In this document: one piece after another, positions 22,867 through 35,800 of the stretch
Position numbering within the stretch: the first letter of the stretch is position 1
How the letters are laid out: each line of letters opens with the position of its first letter
NCBI RefSeq assembly: GCF_030052815.1
Contig: NC_079501.1
Span: 95,914,017-95,978,016, forward strand
Direction: 5' to 3'
Source of the DNA: Hevea brasiliensis
Lineage: Eukaryota > Streptophyta > Magnoliopsida > Malpighiales > Euphorbiaceae
DNA length: 64,000 bases
Position numbers and translations under genes: made by a program
Notes under the pieces: model-generated
Databases searched by the model: none
What the model saw: the letters and a program-made list of their open reading frames with translations, nothing else
What the model was told of the DNA's origin: nothing

Positions 22867-23829
22867 GCTACAATAGCTATTCCAAGAAAAGGATTTTCTT
22901 TTTATATTCTAGTCATTTATGGTCTATGTTTTCATAAAATAGTTTATTTCTTGCATAAATGGCAATCAATCGTTGGCCCATGCGTTCATTAAGGGACAAA
23001 AATGCCATAATCTATCAACCACCTGCCTTGATAATTAAATTTGAAATTATATGATGCTTTTAAAAAAATAATTATTATTCACATAATTTAGTAGGAGATG
23101 AATTTGCTTTTCACATAATTTAAAATAATTATTGTTCAGAGTTGCTGGTGGACCCTGATCCCTTTTGATTAAATGAGAATGAGACGCCAGAACACTGCCA
23201 AGCCTTTCCTAATTCCGCCAGCATTTGCTCAGTCTTTGGTTCATTGGTTCGTCTTCCTCCTCCCCTAGCCTTTTGTGCCCTGGTGTGGTCTTCATGTCCT
23301 TGGTCTTTGTTCTATTTTGGACAAAGTGATTTCAGCTTGCATGTGGTTTGATTTAGCATAGTTCCTCTGTGGCTCCTCCCTGCGTGCTTCGATCTACAGG
23401 ATAAGTGAATCCTTGAGTAGCAGCGATGGGGCTCCGCTGTTGCCGGGTTGAAGAATTCAGGTTGGTTACTCGGATTGGTTAGGGTTTCTGTTGATGGCTG
23501 GGCCTTGGTTATTTGGTTCTGGGTTCGGAGTTTAGCTAGGTTTGATGTTTAATGGGCCAAAACAATGTAAATTTTTTTTTCCTATCAATGGCAATTGCTA
23601 TTTTTCGATAAAAAAGATAAGCACAGGGGGACTATCGCCCAAAGTTTCTATTAATATTGCTCACAACAATTTACATTTTCTCATTATCAATGTTCTGCAA
23701 AATATGTAACAGCACCATCCTTTTCACCAGTAAAGATTTCTGACGAATCAAAACTTGATAAAAAGTAACACCACCCACAAAAACCAAATGCCAAACTAGT
23801 AAAAGCAAAAACAAACCAGGCTCCATGTC
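22867..23829. other. Convergent spacer between the TPR-SET and RSA1 genes
   Basis: It contains the 3' untranslated regions of both convergent genes. A GC-richer block at about 23150-23570 (including TTCGTCTTCCTCCTCCCC and GGGTTTCTGTTGATGG) has no open frame and I do not recognise it. The RSA1 3' end probably reaches to about 23640. Confidence 0.5.
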
Positions 23830-26800
23830 TCAATCTAGGGCCATTCTCACCAGTTTGCCATAAAGAATGTGGTCGTCCCTCCCAGTGTTGCTCTCTAACA
23901 GTGCACTTTGCACGAGTTCCTGATAAAGAAAAGCCATTATGAACCACATTTTCCAATTTATTGAGGGGTGAACAAAAAATCCTGAACTATGGAAAAGTAA
24001 ATTCTCACCTTCACATCCCTGCGGGAAAGAAATTTCCCCAAGTTATGGATAATCAACCTCATGTCTGCAACCTGAAAAATAGAAGATACTCTTCACCAAT
24101 CTTGGGCATGGCTAATGCAAGAAAAACATAAAAGCTTTAATCTTAATCTTTACCCTAACATAGCCAGTTCGATTACGATCAAAAAACCTGAAAGCCTGAG
24201 AACACTTGCATTGTTAGAGGGAAAATGAAAGAATATACTCACATCTCAAATAAATAAAAAAATAAAAAGAGTTGAGGGTTTAGAGTCTGCAACAAAACCT
24301 GCAATAGTTCCTTATCAACCACAGCATCCTTTACAGCAGATGGCTCTTTATTCCCAGTCTCCACCTTCAAATCTCTCGTTTCTGACAAATCAACATCAGA
24401 CTTGACCTTTGCCTCTTCACATTTTGTCTCCTTGGCATCTTTCGCTGCTTTTTCTTTCCCATTGCCAGTCACTGGTTCATGGACAGCATCCAGACTCATC
24501 CTTCCCTCTTCTTCATCCTTCTGTAAATGATTTCACCAAATAAATCTATTTCAACATGATAGTATGCAGCATTTTTTACAGGTAAAGGCAATCAATCCGA
24601 GACAACAAAACATGAAAAATGATATTCAAATGTTAAACAAGGGAGGGTATCATTGCCTCATCAGACAAGTCATCTCCAGCATCCTCCATTTCTTCACATT
24701 CTTCAGGATCTTCTTCTGGGTCTTCTTCATAATCAGTTTCATCTTCCAACTTTGCTTCATTACCCTTATCAACAGAAGTATCTTCCTTTTTCTTAGTTCT
24801 TTGATCCTCAGATTGATCTGTGCCCAACAATTCAGATTCAGCCGATTTGGTGTTCACAGGCTGTTCATTAGTCTTCTGTCGTTTAGTTGATGATTTCCTC
24901 TCCTTTTCCTTCTCTTCCATTTCCTCCCACAGCCTCTTCCGTTGATTTCTTTTTGTTACAAATTTTATGCGTAGTTTCTGCATACAAGAGATGCACATAT
25001 AAAGATATCTTAATAAATAAATCAAGTAATGAGCAAGTTGATGGATTTGCCACTGTGAACCACCTGCAGAAACGCCAAAATACGGGAGCCCATCTGATAC
25101 TGAAGCATTTCATAAAATGATTCAGCAAATAATGAGAGCTGCAAAGAACAAAATTGACATGAGGAATAAAGACAATATTACTTTATGTACCATGACTTCA
25201 TGGAACAAGAGCGACATGAACCAAAATACATCAAAACAAACCTCAAATGTTGATTCCTCAATATCATTATCAATGTAGTCCAAAAGCGAGTCAAGTGAAA
25301 GTGACAATGACCGCAGCTGTAGTGAAAAATGCACCATTAGACAATAGGGACAGGTTAGAAGCAAGGCACGTGAGATCAGTTGTTCAAGGGGGAAAAAAAA
25401 AATTAATTATAATTTTGGTAACATACTTTAGTTTCTTTTTCCCCTTTTGTTTGCAGAATCAATCCAGGATGTCTAGGAGGTTCTTCGGGCATTCTCTTTT
25501 CTTTTGCATCCTTATTGGATTTACTCCTAGACTCGTCTTTTCCATCCTTTTTCTTCTTTTCATCCTTTGATTTTTCATCATCCTTTCCTTTATACTTGCC
25601 ATCATGATTATCCCTCTGAGCTATTTTTTGCTTGTCATCCTTGCCCTCAATTTTAGCCCCAGAGGCACTTTTCCCATCAATTTCCTTGTCATTCTTCTTA
25701 TCCTCCTTGACAGCTTTGATTTCTGTTTTAATTGAATTGGGCACACTAGCTTCCTTCTCCACAGTAGGTGATTTTGACTTGGGAATTATTTTCTTTTCCG
25801 AATTTTGCATCTCATTCATCTGGCTTTCTGTATCTGTTCTTTCTTTCTCCATATTTTCTGTTTCATTACCTGCCTGAGCTACTATCTTGTCATCCTTCTT
25901 AGTCTTGCTGGCCCTATCACCCGTCCCCACACCTGTGAGCTTTCTTTTAAGTACTCTTTTAATTATTTTCTTCTTTATGGCAGTTTTAACACTAGTACCT
26001 TGCAAAACTGCATCACTGCCGCTTTGTGAATTATCCTTTGGTTTGTCTTCAGTGTTGTCCACTTCCTTCTCAGCTTTAACCTCAGGTTGCATACTCTTAT
26101 CTTCATTTTGAGTAGCTTTCCCTGCTGGAACCTTCTTTATAACTTTCTTCCTCACAAAAGTTTTAACTCCAGAAGGATCGGCAGAAGATTCATTCTGCTC
26201 GACAGAGATCTCAGATCTTTCATTGCTCTCTCCAGCATCCTTAGCATCGAACGACTCATTTTGCTTGCTTATACTATTCTCAGCATCTGTTTTCTTATTA
26301 GCAACCCTCTGTTTGACAATCCTCCTTATAATCTTCTTTTTTCCAGTCTTCACACTGTCAGTTGTCTGAGCACCTGTAGTATCTCCCTTTTCTTTCGTCT
26401 CAACATTCTTGACTTCCTCCCCTGTTTCAATCCCATTCTTCTTCTCAAGGTTCTTGTCATTGTCATCGCCCTTTTGTGCATTCGCTTTACGTTTCCTATC
26501 TTTCTCCATATTGTTGACACCAGCGGATGCAGATCCTTTGGTTTTTTCTGATTTGTCTGCCCTTTTAGACTCTTTTGAAGAATCTGTTCCTTTATCTGAA
26601 AAGTAAAGAGGAATGAGGAATGATATCGATTTTATAATTATAAACATAGCAAAAGATGCAACATAATGCAGTACGAGAAGCTTGGATAAAAAATTCACCT
26701 TTCTGTCCTTCCTTCTTCTCCATAGACCTCTGAGGAGGAAAAAAAAAGCATGACATTTGCACGAATATGTTATGATCCATAGATATAAATGTAAATTTCA

Positions 26801-29800
26801 AGTGAAAAGCATTAACACCAACCATATATAATCACTGGATGCACCAAAATATGAGCATAAGAAGAAAGATCAGCAAAATTACATGTAAATCTTCAAGCCC
26901 ACACAAAAACACACCTGTTTTTTTAAAGAGAGCTGACGCTCTCTCTCAGCAACAGCCTTCTTATGAGCAAGCCACTGGTCTCGCCATGCATCAAACGAAG
27001 GCAAGCAATCAGATAAATCTGGAACAAACAGAACAGTGATCTCTCTATGGCTGAAAAATCCATCCTTCCCAAATCTATCATAGTGTATCTGCAAATGCAA
27101 ACAGTAGTCTAGAAATCAGTTTCTGACTTCAAGGAATATATGCAAGCAGCCAAACTAAACCTCTCAAGTATTCGACCTAAGAAATGCATCCAAGAGGAAA
27201 ACGAGAAAACAAAATCAACCATGGGCTTACTAGCATAAAAACTTCACCAAAACAAATAAATTCAGCAGCAAAATCTATTTTGCCAAATATCTATTCAGCA
27301 TTGATTGAGGATTACACTTGACCTTCAATTCAAATAATGTCAACAGCAAAATAAATACCATGGAGAAAACACTTAGAGACAAGCTTCAACTATCAAACAA
27401 AGTTCTTTGTATAAGTTGGGATTCCAATGAACATATCCCAGCATGAATAGCCAAACTTATAACTAAAGGTGTTTGGTATTTGATTACATCTATTTACTTA
27501 AAACCTATAATTAAAACTATTAACCCAAAAACAATAAAAAGGAATTTTGGTAAAACAAAAAGTGTCCTCTGCAGTTGTCAGATTTAGTCTAAAATTGCAC
27601 TTTACTTGTCTTCGTGTTTAATTGTGTCACAGGTATATTCACAATTTTTTTTTTAGGAACAGACCTCAGTTATGGTCTTACCTTGAGTAGTCCTAAGGCA
27701 TTACTCATTAGGATTTCATACTATGCTCCCTCCCTTAATAAACATACTACAAGCATCTATCATGAATCACTAGATGGCAACCACAGAAGCTTATAAAAAC
27801 TATGTCATATATATAGAACTGTATCTCATATACACTGAACACAAGATCAAAAGGTTCTAATTCACATAATTATAAAAAAGTATAGCACCTCCAGAAAACG
27901 ATTCCAGTTATGGCAGTTCTGCAAATCAATTTGCGTTGCATCCCTTGCATGTCTACAAGGTAAAATACAACTTAGTCCATTTCAGAAAGTATCAGTTCAG
28001 CATCCATATACCAATTCCCCATATAATAAAGAATACTAACCTGAGGGCTGTTTGAACTAGAACATAATCATCAACAGAGGGGTCACCACCATCAGCAGTA
28101 TCCCATGGACCACCAAGTGCCATGAAAGAGCGATCCCTTTTCAGCACAGCAAACCTAAGAATATTGCAAATATGTGGTAGACGATCATCATAGCTTTTCT
28201 CAGAAGAAAGCTCTTCCAGAGCATTTTTACTGAGCCCACTCATCAAAATTATCTGAACCAGGCAGAAAAATACACATTACCAAACAGAAAAATATCAACA
28301 CCGGCGCATGCATGTGCACACGCATATATATATATATATGAAAAGGTGAACTAACATCATGAATCAGACATGACTAAAATAAAACAAGAAAATTACATGA
28401 GAAACAACTAATATCATACACAGGCATCCAAAAAGTAATTTTATCTAGAATTCCAGTATGTTGATCATTACTCTGCAAATGGATTACCGCGTTTCTCAAC
28501 ACAAAGATCAACAGAATACAAATATATTTTTCATGTAACTTAATTCTTATTCCGAAAAAAGTTGGATCAGCTGGATTAATTTTCTTCTTCCACTCACATG
28601 AAATCAAGATCCAGTCATTCATAAGTACTTCCTTGAGAAGAAAAAGTTTCCATCTTCTTCAACCCTTCAATCAACATTATATTGCATCAGCTTTCAGAAT
28701 TTTCCTCCAGTTCCTAAAATCAATCAAGCTACTCTTCTGCAAAACACATCCACAAGTCTACATTTGACCACGTAGAACAGCACCACATTATGATGCGGAG
28801 AAATTGTAGAAAAATAGAGTGGCCAGCAGAGTGTCACAGAGCAGTACATGCCCTGGGCGTGTATCAGGCTCCAACCACACACCCAGGGCGTCTGATGTTC
28901 TGTCCCAGCAGTCCAGAAGCGGGAAATTCAGGGGAGTGACGTTTTTCAGTCCATATTTTGTCTCCAAGCTGGACCAAGCAGTCCAAGAGGCATCCTACTT
29001 CCTATTCTGCTAAAATAAGGCTGCAGATTTAGTTTTCTTATTGTTTCCCATATTAATTAGGATTTGTGTTTATTTCCTATTTCAATTAGGATTAGAGATT
29101 AGTTTCGCATTTTAATTAGGATTTAATTTTCCCTTTAGTCTAGATATTCCTAATGTATTTTAATTTATCTAAACTTCCTATTTAGTAGATTCATATTTTT
29201 CTAAAAGGATTAGGAGAATAAAATCTCTATAAATACCATGGAACAGGGCCATGACCGTAAGTAATGTAAACGGACTTGTAACAGCCCTAGCGTAACGATA
29301 TCAGCATGTCGTTACACAAATTAAAACTAAGATGTACAATTAAATAATAAACATAAATATATCAAATATAGACATTAAATCACCTATTCTCATACATCAT
29401 TAGTATTAATCAATTTAAAACCGCAATAACTAAGAAGATAATAAATAACAAACCTTATTAACATCAAAATGAGTATCTAGAAGATTCTTAATTAACTTAA
29501 CTTCGATCCTAGGACTGGGATTGAGAGTTTTATCATTACTTTAGGTAGTGAACTTACTTAATGTGTAATTAGCTTGTAAACAACTATGTTACTATATTAA
29601 TTTATAAAAATCAATTTCAAGAGTTAATTGCATGATTATTTATCTTCTTAAAATTTTATCTTGCTAAAGCCCAAATTTATACTTAGCAAATATTATTAAA
29701 GCCTAAAGTTTCCTTTGATATTAATTTCTAATTATTTAAAATTTTCTTTGATATTAATTTCTAATTATTTAAGTATTTACAAAAAAAAAATATTCAAAAA

Positions 29801-32800
29801 TGGCTAAAAATTAAAAGGAACAAAAAAAAAACAATAACTCACCCTTTAAACTACCTTGTCTATTTGATGATCCGTACTATGATCTATGCTCTTGAACTCA
29901 AAAATTTGTAGAGAAATAAATAATTTCACTTGAGTTGGTTGTGAAGAAAATTGACAAAGTTGAAGAAAATGACTTAGTTGCCTAGAGAGCAAAGTAGTCA
30001 AAAGTGCAAAAAGCGCTCGCTAAAGCACCAAAGCACAGGAACAAATAGGAAAAGGCTTTTACATATGCAAAGCAAAGCGCATTTAGTGAAATAAGAGCTT
30101 TTTGTGCTTAAAGCGCAAAAAAAAAAAAAAAAGGTGCAACGCGCAAAGAGCCTCAACTTCAAAGCCAATGTAGGAAGATGTTGAGATTGATTTTAATGGA
30201 AATGGATCTTATTTTGGACAACAAAATGAAAGTATTTAGGACTTTGATAGGAAATCTATTGAAGATCCCTAAGCTATGACTATAAATTTGAATGCTAAAA
30301 ACTTTTTGATGTATAATGATTTCTTAAAGGTTCAAATTATGTATAGGGATTGTATTTTCTTCGCATATTAAATTATTAATTAATTTTTTAATAATTTTGT
30401 GCTTCCTTCAACGAAGTAGGTTTTTTTTTTTTTTGCGCTTTAAGCTTTGAGGTGATGCATCGCTTTGAGTGTGCCTTACGCTTTTAACTACCTTGCTCGA
30501 GAGAAAATTAAGAGGTACTAAAATGAATGAGCCAAGATAGTTTTTTAGCCAAAAAAAGTTCCCTAGTTTTTACCCAAAAAAACTTCCCTCTACTGCATTT
30601 CAAATGAAAGAGGTAAAAAAAAAAAAAAAAAAAGCTAAGAATCCTTAACTGAAAATGCAGTGGCTGTTACCGTTAAATAATGGCCGTACCAGCTTTTATA
30701 AGTACAAAATTAAAAATCCATTAAATAATGATGGTAATAATAACTGCAATGGTAAGCTAAGTAAAATCCGTTATTTAAGACCATGTAAAATCTGTGTATT
30801 TATAACAGTTTTTTACTAATAAAAATCCAGCAGAGGTTTTTTTTCTCTTTATTTTCACCTTGCGTATAGAGTGTTTTGTTTTTAAGCTTCACGCTGCGTC
30901 AGAATATCTAGCATCTACTAATCTTTCAGCAGTGCCATTCCCATCTTCACAAAAATGTATCTATATTTTGTTCTCTTACAGACACCATTTTCCACATATT
31001 AATCTTAACATGCTTGTTCAGCTATTCTTGGACATATTCCTAAACCATATGAAGCATCAAAAGAGCTAATTCTATAAACATTTTATAAAATTCCCTCTAT
31101 ACTCCCAGGAAGCCAATCAAGTCACAATCACCATACCTACAAATCACGGTTCTAAAGTTTATTTACATTCAACTAATTCTATGAAAAAACCCTCCTTAAT
31201 ATCTAGTCAATCCAGAATAATCAATCCAAACAGTTTCCCTAATAGAAATTTAGGACAATTTTACACGGAAGGCAGTTCCATTGAAGTACGTATAAACATA
31301 CAAGAAGTCCTCCAACTTGCTAACAGTATTTCAATTAAGTTGTTTAATTATTTCTTCTCAAAGAAGTCCTTGATTGAACTTTTAAATATACCACTATCGT
31401 TCCAAAGGTAATGTACGTCTGCACATGTGCCAAGTGTATTGCACTAGTGCGGCCACATATGCACATCTGTCAATTTCTTCCTAGTATGGATCATGCATAA
31501 TAGTTTAATGCCTTGATTGGGGAAAAATGAAGTTCAAGTCCTTAATTGATGTACCATTTTAAGTTAGAGGATTTCTAGGGTATTTATCCCATTAAAATAA
31601 CATAAATATCAATGACAACAATTTTAAGATGTGAAGAATGCATATTAAGTTAAATATAAAAAAGGCACCAAAAGGGCATCATTCAAATTTGGCATGTGCA
31701 GATCTCCAGCTTCACAATAGTCATTTCCATTTTCTGGCTATAAAAAGCCCTCCTGAGTTCTCACTGTTTATGAAGATTTGATTCATAGAAAAGACTATAG
31801 ATGGATTAAAAAAATGGGCGACACCCAGAGTGTTATAAAAGTACTGTATATGAGGGTCCAGCTCCAGCAGTACAAACTACAGATTATGAATGTAACAAGA
31901 GGTGAAACAACACAAAATAGGAATAATTAGTTTCAAATTACAAATACAGAATGCAGTTCCCATTATTTTTGCTCATTCAATATCAATGAGTAGGTTAATA
32001 AGCATTTAACTAATTCATCACTTATAAACATGTCAGTTCACAGTCAGCAATTGCTTGTGACACAAGGAACATGAAGAAACAATGAATTTATTCAAGCTCA
32101 AACTTCCTCACAAAGAAAATAAAATTGAAATCCAGAAACAAAGTTCCACTATCAACTGTACGAAATATGGAAAGCAATGGCAGAAAAATATATTCACAAT
32201 CACTAATAAAAGCATTTGTTAACATCAATGCAGTTCACAATGCACTAGAAGCATTATTTTGAAATCAAATATTTTTGCAGATACAGTTTTTAAATACAAC
32301 TGGGGGAAAAAAAAAAAAAAGACAAATAACCTGCCTTTGCATTCCATATTGTGCGCCCATGCTCTGATTTTTCAAGTTGTTGAGCCAAAAGCTTAGTTGA
32401 TGGGGGCTCTTTTGAGTTGACTATACCCTCATCTTCGATAAAATCATGCTCAAAACTGTTGTGTTTATGACAATTTAACAAATATTAGTCCATTCTAGTT
32501 TTTCACCTTGTAAGTAAAACAAATAAAAATACTTATTTATAGTTACTTATTTATAGTTTTACTTTCTGGAAGCTTCAAATAGTTGCTTAAAATCCCACAA
32601 TAACACACTGATGGTTTTATGCTTATGAAATATATATATATACAGATGGTTTTACAATGGCAAGTAATGGCAGAGCAATACAAGCAGACACACACACCCT
32701 TTATAAATGAAAAAGTAAACTAACAAAGAAATCAGGAAACACATAACTAAAGATCATAATACCTGACAGGCGTATGGATAGAAAGTTTAAGATTCTCCTT

Positions 32801-35800
32801 TGGCCAGTTAATGACAACCTAAAATGATGAGGATGTTAAGATAAAAACAAAAACTATCAAACCTTGATATCTCTTCCAATGAGGGGGACAAATTAGAAAC
32901 ACAGACCTTTGAAAGTTCAGGAGATATAAACAGTCTGGGATATCTCTTATCTATTGACATATAATCCCTCTCTACATCAACCAAAATGGAAGCAGAAATC
33001 TGCAAGTACAAAACAAAAATTACAAATAAAAATGAAATTAACCGACGAACAGTTCAGGTTGCACAAAACAGAGTGCCATTGACTTGATATATGGTATGTC
33101 TCACATGAAAAAAAGCAGCCATAAATTCATCTTTATTAAAGGGTAATACTCCTGAATTTCAGCAGCAGTAAAAGCCATAATAAACGCTTTCTACAATCAA
33201 CATATAAGAAGTTCCTGTATGTGAAATTTCTGAAGTCAAGTTTACAGTTTCAGAGATTCATATTGGAAACTGTATGAGAGATGGGAACATAGTCTCCATA
33301 TGGCAGGTCCAAAATGATAGAAGACATTAAAAGAAAGGGTAGGAGATGAAGGCAAGATCAATTTGAACAAAACACACGAGCAAAAAAAGAAATGCTAGGA
33401 ATCAGGCACCCAGAGCCAAAGGAAAGCAGCCCAGAATATAAGTGCTCCAACAGAAGAGAAATAAGAACAATGTATAACTTAAAGAAAGTCAAAAGAAGTG
33501 CTCAGTCAAACTAGATAGAAGACTTGGTCCAAGAATAGAAAAGGCAGGCCAACTAGACACAACAGCAGGAACACGTCTGAATTCAAATTAAGGCCTCAAC
33601 TCTGGAACATCAAAAGGAAAGGATAGATTCTTGACGAGGTAAAAGTTCTTATAATCATTGAATTACCAAACTCTTGCATTGTTTTTCTTTACCTTGCAGA
33701 CATATTCTCTTCTTTTTTCTTTAACAGGTGAATGACGCCTTCAGCATAACAGAGCAGCTAGTTAGTTATGAAGACTGCAAGATATTCAAACAGCTATATA
33801 TTCAGAACTAGAGTAGGACGCAAATGAAACATCATGATCCACCTATTTGAAGCTTCATGGCTTGGGGAATCTCGTCGCAAAGATCTCCCCTCCTTTGTCA
33901 AAGAGGACCCATGTCTCTCTCTTGAGACTCTTGGTGGAGTTCGTTCGCGTCTAATTTCAATTGCACGTTTCCGCTCTCGCTCCCTCTCCTTCTCACGTCG
34001 CTCCAAAATGCGTTCCCTTTCACGCTTTCTTTCTCGTTCTCGTTCTCGTTCTCGTTCCCGTTCCCGTTCCCGTTCCCGTTCCCGCTCCCGTTCCTTTTCC
34101 CTTTCTCTTTCTTTCTCCCTCTCACGCAAAAGTTCTCGACGACGGTCCTCCTCTCTTAGCTCAAACTCCCGAAGATAACCAGCTTTATCGTCCCTACGCT
34201 CATCAATCCTCAAATGACCTCCATGATAATCTGCATCAACAGATGCCCCATGAAGCCCTTTTCCTGTGCCATAATCCCTACCAGGAGGCAGGCTAACTCC
34301 ATAGCCTGGATTTGATGAACTCTGACGATACAGGAGATCATCCGCATTCCTCCGCGGAGCTGCCCCTAATATTGATAGAGCATGTTGCCCACCATATGAA
34401 GCACCACTAAGCATTGATGAACTGCTAGGATCAATATCCATTTTTCCTCCATAAGACACAAGATCTTGAGTGGGATGACGGCTAGCAGCACCTCTTGCTG
34501 CAAGATATTCAATTTGTCTGCCAGAAATGTGTTGCTACTCAGTGCAAAATGAAGTTTACACAAGCTATCTTTGCTGTACACAGGCTATTGCCATAACAGA
34601 GAGGTCTAATGTGTTATATTATAACATGGCAAGGATGACCATGCTTGTTCATCAATGTCAAAGGATGTAACCAGCAAACAATCACCATAAGCCATCAAAT
34701 GCATATTAAGTTCCATTTGGACACATCCCATGATAAATACTTAACAAATGAAAAATACCTGGCCTTTCCATCAAGAGATGCAGATTGCCATGACTGAGAT
34801 TTCAGTAACTGTTCTTGTTGAAGCATTGATGCCTGATCAATACGTTCATACATCCCAGCCTGTGACAGTAGATGGTAGAACCAGCAAAGCATATTATAAA
34901 TTAAACAGGAACAGAAACGACCTTTATTTAAAAACTTCACATATCAAAGTATGAATATTTAAAACATTCATTGGGCAAAAAAAGCATCAACATTTACAAT
35001 ATTACAAAAACATCACTATAACCAAAATTTGATTGGCTGTTGAAATTCAGTGTTCTGCTATTCGCATTACTGTTAGTAGGTTGTGGAACCCATTACGGCA
35101 TGTGTTTCCCACAATTTAAAAAAAAATAATAATAATAGCCTATGCGATAATCAAATTCATGTCAGACTAAACCTGCAAAAATCCAAAATCTAATAACATA
35201 AATATTGTACAAGGTTCATTTGGATCTATTAGGATTTGAAATGAAGGGCATTTAATTCTTACTTTATATTTGAAATGAAGGGGCATTTAAATAAGATATT
35301 ATCATTACCTACAACACTTTAACCTAATTCAAATGAAGTGTACTTTATAAAAATGTCCTCGTAATTGAAATTTGGTCGAGTATTAGAAACAGTAAATCTA
35401 ATGATATTCTTAAAATATTTAGTTAGGGGAGAAATAATTTGATTAGTCATAAGTATTCCTAAACCTAACTCCAATTTACATTCTTTTAATATATCTGTAA
35501 AGCGCATATATTTACGTTAATAATTATTTTAATTGCCAATATACCAATAATATTTGTTCAATTAGTTTTTAAATAATCAAAAGCATTCTTAATACTCAAC
35601 TCAACTAAGTTTTTATCCTAAAAAAACTAATCATGATATGGATTCTTAATAATAATGCAATTTGCATCTTTTAATTTGTAATGTGTTTGTGTATGTTTCA
35701 GATATCAATAGAACAATGCATTGCAATTTTTTCTTTTAGAAAATCACTTTAACAGAGGTCCAATTTTTCAGATCATAAAAGTACAAGGGAGAATACTCAA

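Noticed and set aside
25632..26606. Several Ser/Leu-rich plus-strand frames
   Set aside because: Antisense of the Lys/Glu-rich RSA1 exon 14; AAG/GAA codons read backwards as CTT/TTC.
30660..30710. CCGTT/GGCCGT motifs in RSA1 intron 9 as a promoter cluster
   Set aside because: Inside a repeat-rich intron, spaced irregularly and not near a start site.
33834..34296. Plus-strand Ser/Arg- or Val/Pro-rich open frames
   Set aside because: They are the reverse of the Arg-Glu hexamer repeat in RSA1 exon 5, which keeps all frames open.
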